A stretch of 10,801 bases of DNA from the NCBI GenBank assembly GCA_023396465.1, contig JAEWWF010000208.1, positions 1 to 10,801 on the forward strand, read 5' to 3'. The notes under the pieces are model-generated. The model was given only the letters and a program-made list of their open reading frames with translations, was not told the origin of the DNA and searched no databases. This DNA is from Pseudomonadota bacterium. GTDB taxonomy: Bacteria; Pseudomonadota; Alphaproteobacteria; Rhodospirillales; Rhodospirillaceae. Below are positions 5,598-10,801 of the stretch, piece by piece. The translations under genes were made by a program, and so were the position numbers. The number at the start of each line of letters is the position of its first letter. Position 1 is the stretch's first letter.

Positions 5598-8078
5598 TCA
5601 AGCGGTTTCCTGGTACAGGGCGGACTGGAGGTCGTGGACGGCCTGCTCGAAACCGGGCTTGCCGCCGAAGGCGCGCAGAAGCTGCACAGGGGTGCCGAGC
5701 GCGTCAAGCGGCGGGATGCGCAACACGTTGGTGTCGTCGATGGAAAGCACGCCCTCGTCGGCGTACTTTGCCAGCAGTGCATCAAGCACCGCGCGGGCCT
5801 GATCGCCGTATTTGCCGAACACGTTCCGCTTCCTGACGTTCGCCACCCGCTCGCGGCGGGTGAGCGGCTTGGCGTCGAAGGCGACGTGGCAGATCAGGTC
5901 GAAGGGATCGAGATCACGGCCCAGTTCCTCGGCGATGACCGACAGCGGCAATCCCTCGGCGGCGAGTTCCTCGACGATCACCTGCTTGCGTTCGGCCGCA
6001 TTCCACCGCTTGAGGAAGTCTTCCAGGCTGGCGAAGTGCCGGCGCAGGGCCTTCTTGGTGAAGTCGCGCAGCGATTCGGTGACCAGCTTGCCGTCGGCGT
6101 CGAGGTATTCGACGCGCTCGGCGACCAATGCGGCGCTGACGCCGTCGACGTAGACCTTCCTGCGCGGCTGGCCGGGCGGTTGCGGGCCGGGCGACGGGTC
6201 GATGACGGTCTCGTCCTCGCCGGGCGTTTCGGGCAGCGGCTGGCCGTCTTCGTCGACCGGGGGCTCGTCCTCGGGCGGGGCGACGGGCTCGTCGTCCTTG
6301 GGCTCGTAGATCTGCACCGGCTCGCCGTCGAAGTCGGGGTCGGCGAAGTGGTTGGTGGCGCCGCGGAAATCCATCAGGGTGAAGTAGAACTTGTGGCTGT
6401 CCTCGTGCACCCGCGTGCCGCGCCCGACGATCTGCTTGAACTCGGTCATGGAGCCGACCTCGCGGTCGAGCACGATCAGCCGGCAGGTCTGGGCATCGAC
6501 GCCGGTGGACAGCAGGCGCGAGGTGGTGACCAGCACCGGGTACCGGCTCTCCGGGTCGATGAAGTTGTCGAGCTGGGCCTGGCCCTCGGCGTCGCCGCCG
6601 GTGATGCGCATGACGTAGCGGGTGCTCTCGGCGACCAGGTCGGGGTTCTCGTTGATCAGCGCCTGGCGCATGCGGGCGGCATGCTCCTGGTCGACGCAGA
6701 ACACGATGGTCTTCTGGAAGCGGTCACCGGTTTGCCTCAGGAAATCGGTCACCTTGCGCGCCACCACCTTGGTGCGCTCGTCGAGGACGATGGTGCGGTC
6801 GAAGTCCTTGATATTGTAGAGGCGGTCCTCGACTTCCTCGCCGTCGCGGTCGAGCTGGCCCAGTTCCGGTCGGTAGCCCTGGATGTCACGGTCGATATGA
6901 ACCTTGACCACCTTGTACGGCGCCAGAAACCCGTCGCGGATGCCCTGCTTGAGCGAGTACGAGTACGCCGGCGTGCCGAAGTAGGCCATGTTGGAGACGT
7001 ATTCCGTCTCCTTTGGCGTCGCCGTCAGGCCGATCTGGGTGGCGGCGTCGAAGTACTCCAGGATCTCGCGCCAGGCGGAATCCTCGGCGGCGCTGCCACG
7101 GTGGCACTCGTCGATGACGATCAGGTCGAAGAAGCCGGGCGAGAATTCCCGGAACAGCTTCTGGCGATCCTCCGGACCGGTGATCGCCTGGTAGAGGCCG
7201 AGGTAGATCTCGTAGGCGGTGTCGATCCGTCGCTTCCTGTCGAGCGCCAGGGCGAGGCCGGTGGTACTGCCGTCGTCGCGCTCGATGGTCTTGGCATTGG
7301 TGGACAGCTTGGCCATGGCCGACCCGAACGGGCGGAAGTCGTTGACCATGGTCTGGTCGACCAGCACGTTGCGGTCGGCGAGGAACAGGATGCGCTTCTT
7401 GCGCCCGGCCTTCCACAGCCGCCAGATGATTTGGAAGGCGGTGTACGTCTTGCCGGTGCCGGTCGCCATGACCAGCAGGACGCGGTCCTGGCCCTTGGCG
7501 ATGGCTTCGACGGCGGCATTGATGGCGTTGACCTGGTAGTAGCGCGGGCTCTTGCCGCTGCCGTCCTGGTAGTAGTCCTGTAGGACGACCTCTTCGGCCT
7601 CCGGTGTCAGGCCTTTCCAGGCGCGATAGCGCGTCCACAGCTCGGCCGGTGAGGGAAAGGCGTCGAGAGCCAGCGTCGACTCCACCTCGGCACTGGTGCC
7701 GGTGCGGTCGTGGAAGACGAAGCCGTCGCCGTTGGACGAGAACACGAAGGGGATGTCGAGGGTAGCGGCGTAGTCCAGCGCCTGCTGCATGCCGGCGCCG
7801 ACGCTGTGGCCGTTATCCTTGGCTTCGATCAGGGCGACGGGAATGTTGGGCTTGTAATAGAGGACGTAATCCGCGCGCTTGGCCTGACCGCGCGTGACGA
7901 GCTTGCCGCGAACAATGATGCGACCCTTGGTGAAGCTCACTTCCTCGCGGATCTGCGACATCTCGTCCCAGCCGGCTTTGCGCAGGGCGGGGGTGATGAA
8001 CTTGGTGCAGATGTCGCGTTCTGAAAGGCCGGCTTTATCCACGGTTGCATCTTTACTGGGGGCGACTGCGGCTTGCAA
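5598..8078 (-). CDS. hsdR: Type I restriction endonuclease subunit HsdR
   Basis: The motor and nuclease subunit of the Type I enzyme, which uses ATP to translocate DNA and cuts when unmethylated targets are found. Up to 826 residues. The N-terminal PD-(D/E)XK nuclease has D70, E85 and K87 (ALIEAKD) and a QxxxY motif (Q99-Y103). The SF2 helicase follows, with ATGTGKT (205-211), DECH (323-326), TATP (352-355) and QIVGRGTR (549-556). An acidic, proline-rich linker lies at about 595-640, then a C-terminal helical domain of the EcoEI type. It is much shorter than EcoKI HsdR, as expected for an EcoEI-like enzyme. The start is uncertain: the longest frame begins with TTG at 8078-8076, while GTG at 8042-8040 (residue 13) sits just before DKAGLSERDICTKF, where I recall family members usually beginning. 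Neither has a convincing Shine-Dalgarno. The 5' end appears to abut an IS630 remnant. The rest of the frame is unbroken. Confidence 0.95.
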   Translation of the reverse strand: MQAAVAPSKDATVDKAGLSERDICTKFITPALRKAGWDEMSQIREEVSFTKGRIIVRGKLVTRGQAKRADYVLYYKPNIPVALIEAKDNGHSVGAGMQQALDYAATLDIPFVFSSNGDGFVFHDRTGTSAEVESTLALDAFPSPAELWTRYRAWKGLTPEAEEVVLQDYYQDGSGKSPRYYQVNAINAAVEAIAKGQDRVLLVMATGTGKTYTAFQIIWRLWKAGRKKRILFLADRNVLVDQTMVNDFRPFGSAMAKLSTNAKTIERDDGSTTGLALALDRKRRIDTAYEIYLGLYQAITGPEDRQKLFREFSPGFFDLIVIDECHRGSAAEDSAWREILEYFDAATQIGLTATPKETEYVSNMAYFGTPAYSYSLKQGIRDGFLAPYKVVKVHIDRDIQGYRPELGQLDRDGEEVEDRLYNIKDFDRTIVLDERTKVVARKVTDFLRQTGDRFQKTIVFCVDQEHAARMRQALINENPDLVAESTRYVMRITGGDAEGQAQLDNFIDPESRYPVLVTTSRLLSTGVDAQTCRLIVLDREVGSMTEFKQIVGRGTRVHEDSHKFYFTLMDFRGATNHFADPDFDGEPVQIYEPKDDEPVAPPEDEPPVDEDGQPLPETPGEDETVIDPSPGPQPPGQPRRKVYVDGVSAALVAERVEYLDADGKLVTESLRDFTKKALRRHFASLEDFLKRWNAAERKQVIVEELAAEGLPLSVIAEELGRDLDPFDLICHVAFDAKPLTRRERVANVRKRNVFGKYGDQARAVLDALLAKYADEGVLSIDDTNVLRIPPLDALGTPVQLLRAFGGKPGFEQAVHDLQSALYQETA

Positions 8079-8142
8079 CTTTATGTGCCGAACAGCTCAG
8101 AGGCAAGCGCAAGCCTTCGTCATGCATTGGGGCGCTTTCCCC
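8056..8142. mobile_element. Possible terminal region of the IS630 remnant
   Basis: The stretch after the transposase stop and up to a TA dinucleotide at 8054-8055 would be the end of the element if it inserted at TA, as IS630-family elements do. The segment contains CTGGGGGCGACTGCGG directly after that TA, a plausible inverted-repeat end. The partner repeat is gone, so the boundary is an inference. It overlaps the first codons of the longest hsdR frame. Confidence 0.3.
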
Positions 8143-8301
8143 TCAATCGCAATCATATCCGGTGGCAGTGAAGACGTTCTCGCACTCGGATGGCATGATC
8201 TCATCAATGCCCTGGCGGATGGACACCCACAGCGCCTCCTTGGTTCGGGCGGCGGCCTTCTTGAGGAAGGCCTTGAGCTTGGAGAAGGCCACGGAGGTGG
8301 T
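8143..8301 (-). pseudogene. IS630-family transposase, C-terminal fragment
   Basis: Reading the minus strand from 8301 gives about 52 residues: TTSVAFSKLKAFLKK, then AAARTKEALWVSIRQGIDEI and MPSECENVFTATGYDCD, ending at TGA 8145-8143. This matches the extreme C-terminus of IS630-family transposases (the FxKLKxxLRKA...ECxNYFxxxGY ending). The NPIE segment carrying the last catalytic glutamate, which should come just before this stretch, is missing. The upstream side is abruptly different sequence, so the fragment is cut at about 8290-8301 and is not functional. It lies 64 bp upstream of the longest hsdR frame. The family call is by recognition of this ending only. Confidence 0.7.
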
Positions 8302-8341
8302 CCCGGGTGTTCGGACAGTTCGGCGGCCGGGCTACGCTTGG

Positions 8342-8668
8342 TCACGGTTCACGATCATGCCGCCGGTGCGGCGCGAGGATACGCCACGACAGCACCTTCC
8401 TGGTGGCCCAGTCCATGACCGCCACCAGGTACAGGAAGCCGCGCCGCATCGGGATGTAGGTGATGTCGGCGCACCAGACCTGGTTCGGCCGCGTGATCAC
8501 CCGCCCCCGGAGCAGGTACTTGTAGATCGGGCGCTGCGGATGCGGCGCGCTCGTCCGTCGGCCGTAGTAGAACGAGGACCGGCTGATCGACACCAGGGCG
8601 CACTGCCGGGTGATCGACAGGGCCGGATGGTCGAGCTCGATCATCTGCCGCCTTCGTTCGACGCTCAT
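8342..8668 (-). pseudogene. IS3-family transposase orfB, internally deleted and truncated
   Basis: A 108-codon frame from ATG 8668-8666. It begins like IS3-family OrfB (MSVERRRQMIELDHPALSIT then RQCALVSISRSSFYY, residues 1-35). It then jumps at about residues 37-40 to TSAPHPQRPIYKYLLRG, and continues with RPNQVWCADITYIPMRRGFL and VAVMDWATRKVLSWR (to residue 96, base 8381). Family members carry roughly 80 more residues between SSFYY and the HPQ stretch, so a central piece is missing although the frame is kept. The protein stops shortly after the first catalytic aspartate (D68); the second aspartate and the glutamate are absent. The last 12 residues (8342-8380) do not match the family. No orfA is visible upstream. 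Non-functional scrap; the family is clear, the subgroup is not assigned. Confidence 0.82.
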
Positions 8669-8882
8669 CGGGGCGCAGCGACGCCGGAGGCGCCGACTGC
8701 AAGGCGTGCGGCACCGCGGCCCGGCTGCTCGTCAATCCGACCGATGCCGCTGTCGTGTCCGGCGGCGGGTGACACCAAGATGTGGAGAAATTTGCCACAA
8801 TTTGCGCCTTCGGCATTGACGCGAGAGAGGTGCTTCAGCACACTCGCCGCCGTCTGCCACTGACGACCCCGGACTACGACGG
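8669..8882. other. Region without recognised gene between IS3 scrap and CHAP gene
   Basis: I see no IS3 orfA, RNA gene or other protein similarity on either strand here. It must contain the promoter and leader of the plus-strand CHAP gene. A less GC-rich patch at 8785-8820 holds TTGCCA (8792-8797) and, 17 bases later, ATTGAC, but the match to a sigma-70 promoter is too weak to call. The junction between IS sequence and native chromosome lies somewhere in this stretch. Confidence 0.4.
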
Positions 8883-9557
8883 ATGCTTCCGCGACGCCCG
8901 ACCGACGCTGCTGCCACCCGCAAGCCCCTGGCTCCTGGCCGTGCGGTGATTGCGCTGAAGACACTGCTCGCGGTGGCATTTTGCGTTGTTCTGTCCGGTC
9001 TTCCCGCCGCCGCCGCCGATAAGACCACGGCCATTCCGCCCAAGCCGGTGGTCAAGCCGGTTCAGGCGCGCATGACGGTGCCGGCGGAAAAGCCGCGTCC
9101 GCAAACCCAGGCCGCCACCCGCTCGCAACGCTGGACCTGCGTGCAGTACGTGCAGTCCTATGGCGACGTGAAGCTGCGCGGCGACGGCTGGCAGTGGTGG
9201 GACAACGCCGCCGGTCACTATGATCGCGGCCAGACCCCGAAGCCCGGCGCCGTGCTGGTGCTGAAGCGCACCGGCCACCTGCGGTCCGGCCATGTGGCCA
9301 TCGTCTCCAAGGTGATCGACAAGCGCACCATCCTGGTCGACCACGCCAACTGGGGCTGGAGCCGCGACACCAAGGGCCGCGTCCACATGGGCATGCGGGT
9401 GGTGGACGTCAGCCCCAAGAACGATTGGTCGCAGACCCGCTTCTGGTTCGAGCCGGGCAATACCCTCGGCAGCCGCACCTATCCGGCCTACGGCTTCGTC
9501 TATTCGCCGGCTTCCAAGCGGCCCGGCCTGCCCGAGACGCGCGGCGCCCGCGGCTGA
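8883..9557 (+). CDS. Secreted CHAP-domain cysteine peptidase/amidase
   Basis: A 224-residue protein with an N-terminal export signal: the hydrophobic stretch ALKTLLAVAFCVVLSGLPAA (24-43), followed by AAAD, a likely signal peptidase site. A proline- and lysine-rich spacer (about 46-80) precedes a CHAP (NlpC/P60-like) domain. The catalytic cysteine is probably C86 in WTCVQYV, the histidine H137 in GHVAIVSK, and the third polar residue lies in VDHANWGW (N156 or nearby). Such enzymes cut peptidoglycan peptides or amide bonds in the periplasm; the substrate here is unknown. ATG 8883 gives a 21-residue polar leader ahead of the signal peptide. GTG 8946 (residue 22) would give a more typical signal peptide, MIALKTLLAV..., so the true start may be there. 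Neither has a strong Shine-Dalgarno. The gene runs toward mutL, 105 bp away, and shows no link to the defence operon. Confidence 0.85.
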   Translation: MLPRRPTDAAATRKPLAPGRAVIALKTLLAVAFCVVLSGLPAAAADKTTAIPPKPVVKPVQARMTVPAEKPRPQTQAATRSQRWTCVQYVQSYGDVKLRGDGWQWWDNAAGHYDRGQTPKPGAVLVLKRTGHLRSGHVAIVSKVIDKRTILVDHANWGWSRDTKGRVHMGMRVVDVSPKNDWSQTRFWFEPGNTLGSRTYPAYGFVYSPASKRPGLPETRGARG

Positions 9558-9662
9558 TCGGCTCCGGCTCCGGCCCCTCATCCTTCGTTTATGTTGCGGC
9601 GCCCGTCCGCAGCCAATACCGTATGTGGTGAGCCCGACCTCGGTCGGCCCCTGTCCCATGCG

Positions 9663-10801
9663 ATGAGAGTGCCTGTGTCCCTGCGTCTGCTGCCCCCGAC
9701 GCTCATCAACCAGATCGCCGCCGGTGAGGTGGTGGAGCGCCCGGCCTCCGCCGTCAAGGAACTGGTGGAGAACGCCCTGGATGCCGGCGCCCGCCGCATC
9801 GATGTCACCCTGGCCGATGGCGGCCGCTCCCTTATCGTGGTGCAGGATGACGGCGCCGGCATGGAGCCGGCCGACCTGGCGCTGTGCGTGGAGCGTCATG
9901 CCACTTCCAAGCTGCCCACCGACGACCTGTTCGACATCGGTTTCCTGGGGTTCCGGGGCGAGGCGCTGCCGTCCATCGGCTCGGTGTCGCGGCTGACCCT
10001 CACCAGCCGCACCCGCGACTCCGACAGCGCCTGGCGCCTCACCGTCGAGGGTGGCGCCAAGGGCGAGCCGGAACCGGCGGCCGGCGGCCCGGGCACGCGG
10101 GTGGAGGTGCGCGACCTGTTCTACGCCACGCCGGCCCGGCTCAAGTTTCTCAAGGCGCCGCGCACCGAGACGCAGCACGCCGCCGACGTCATCAACCGGC
10201 TGGCCATGGCCCACCCGGAGGTGGCCTTCAGCCTGAGCGACGGCACCCGCAGCGTGGTCAAGCTGGGGGCGGCGCAGGGCGACCTGTTCGCCCGCCGGCT
10301 CGACCGTCTGGCCGGCGTCATCGGGCGCGAGTTCTTCGACAACGCCTTGCCGGTGGAGGCGGAGCGCGAGGGCATTCGCCTCACCGGCCACATCGGCCTG
10401 CCCACCTACAATCGCGGCAACGCCCAGCAGCAATACCTGTTCGTCAACGGCCGGCCGGTGAAGGATCGCCTGCTGACCGGCGCCGTGCGCGGCGCCTATC
10501 AGGATTTCCTCGCCCACGACCGCCACGCCGTGCTGGCGCTGTACCTGGACCTGCCGCCGCGCGAGGTGGATGTCAACGTTCACCCCGCCAAGGCCGAGGT
10601 GCGGTTCCGCGACTCGGCGTTGGTGCGCGGGCTGATCGTTTCCGCCCTGCGCCATGCCCTGGCCGCCGCCGGCCATCGCGCCTCCACCACCGTGGCGCTG
10701 GGGGCGCTGGGGGCGGCGCGGCCGGAGGGGGAAGAGGCGGAGATGCGCCGCCCGGCGCTGCCGCTCGGCCGCAGCGGCGGTCAGGCGGCGTGGAGCTGGA
10801 C
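9663..10801 (+). CDS. mutL: DNA mismatch repair protein MutL, N-terminal part (runs off the window)
   Basis: The first 379 codons of MutL, the ATPase that couples mismatch recognition by MutS to strand cutting or unwinding. GHKL ATPase motifs are all present: [15 protein letters not shown] (15-29), [10 protein letters not shown] (33-42, with the equivalents of E. coli E29 and N33 at E33 and N37), DDGAGM (62-67), RHATSK (78-83) and GFRGEAL (96-102). The transducer domain includes [12 protein letters not shown] (NGR at 262-264) and [13 protein letters not shown] (near 303-315). After about residue 340 the sequence becomes Ala/Gly/Glu-rich, the start of the variable linker; the C-terminal dimerisation domain lies outside the window. 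The start chosen is ATG 9663. GTG at 9669 or 9675 is also possible, and no clear Shine-Dalgarno decides. ATG at 9658 is followed at once by an in-frame TGA. The frame is still open at the window edge. Confidence 0.97.
   Translation, partial: MRVPVSLRLLPPTLINQIAAGEVVERPASAVKELVENALDAGARRIDVTLADGGRSLIVVQDDGAGMEPADLALCVERHATSKLPTDDLFDIGFLGFRGEALPSIGSVSRLTLTSRTRDSDSAWRLTVEGGAKGEPEPAAGGPGTRVEVRDLFYATPARLKFLKAPRTETQHAADVINRLAMAHPEVAFSLSDGTRSVVKLGAAQGDLFARRLDRLAGVIGREFFDNALPVEAEREGIRLTGHIGLPTYNRGNAQQQYLFVNGRPVKDRLLTGAVRGAYQDFLAHDRHAVLALYLDLPPREVDVNVHPAKAEVRFRDSALVRGLIVSALRHALAAAGHRASTTVALGALGAARPEGEEAEMRRPALPLGRSGGQAAWSW

Noticed and set aside
4242..7583. A 1113-codon open frame on the plus strand, antisense to hsdM and hsdR
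   Set aside because: Its product is rich in V, G, L, A, D, Q and H with no domain I recognise, and it mirrors the codon pattern of two clear genes on the other strand. Long antisense frames are common in high-GC DNA.
8830..8841. Small perfect palindrome GTGCTTCAGCAC upstream of the CHAP gene
   Set aside because: Only 5 paired bases around a 2-base centre. Too short to call an operator without other copies.
8665..8979. Possible IS3 orfA upstream of the orfB remnant
   Set aside because: The minus-strand frame here lacks the helix-turn-helix and leucine-zipper pattern of OrfA, and part of it lies antisense to the CHAP gene.
8874..10676. A 600-codon open frame on the minus strand, antisense to mutL and the CHAP gene
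   Set aside because: mutL and the CHAP gene on the plus strand have unmistakable motifs; the antisense product is low-complexity and composition-driven.
1..10801. CRISPR arrays, tRNA, rRNA, toxin-antitoxin pairs or retron-like elements
   Set aside because: I saw no regularly spaced repeats, no tRNA-like or rRNA sequence, and no small paired genes. The gaps between genes are too short to hide them except 8669-8882, where nothing was recognised.

Overview
The window looks like a high-GC alphaproteobacterial chromosome segment. Rhodospirillales (Magnetospirillum/Azospirillum-like) is my best guess, from the style of the MutL and CHAP proteins and the kinds of insertion sequences present; I could not test it by database search. 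It has two parts. A defence island (about 1-8668) has all of its intact genes on the minus strand. Housekeeping-type sequence (about 8669-10801) is on the plus strand and holds a secreted CHAP-domain hydrolase and the 5' part of mutL.

Layout from left to right: the 3' part of a frameshifted IS5-family transposase (1-444, +); a GC-rich stem-loop (460-484); a 619-residue DUF262 + DUF1524/HNH protein of the GmrSD/SspE/BrxU type (512-2371, -); hsdS with two target-recognition domains (2407-4140, -); hsdM (4137-5594, -); hsdR (5598-8078, -); a C-terminal scrap of an IS630-family transposase (8143-8301, -); an internally deleted and truncated IS3-family orfB (8342-8668, -); about 210 bp with no recognisable gene; a CHAP-domain gene (8883-9557, +); and mutL (9663 to the window end, +, incomplete).

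The four minus-strand genes are packed as one transcription unit in the order hsdR, hsdM, hsdS, DUF262/DUF1524. The gaps are 3 bp, a 4-bp ATGA overlap and 35 bp, and the last gene has a good Shine-Dalgarno sequence. HsdM and HsdS would form the methyltransferase. Adding HsdR would give the ATP-driven restriction complex that cuts DNA lacking the host's methylation. The fourth protein carries both the NTPase-like DUF262 half and an HNH nuclease half. Relatives restrict DNA with modified bases or phosphorothioates, so the operon may combine restriction of unmethylated DNA with restriction of modified DNA.

The most interesting points are: (i) this four-gene layout; (ii) the hsdR 5' end, which appears to run into the end of an IS630 remnant, leaving its start codon and promoter uncertain; (iii) the mosaic hsdS, whose two halves share DNA repeats around AT-richer recognition domains; (iv) decayed insertion sequences at both edges of the island, next to mutL. 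All component families are known. What may be new is the combination and how it is controlled.
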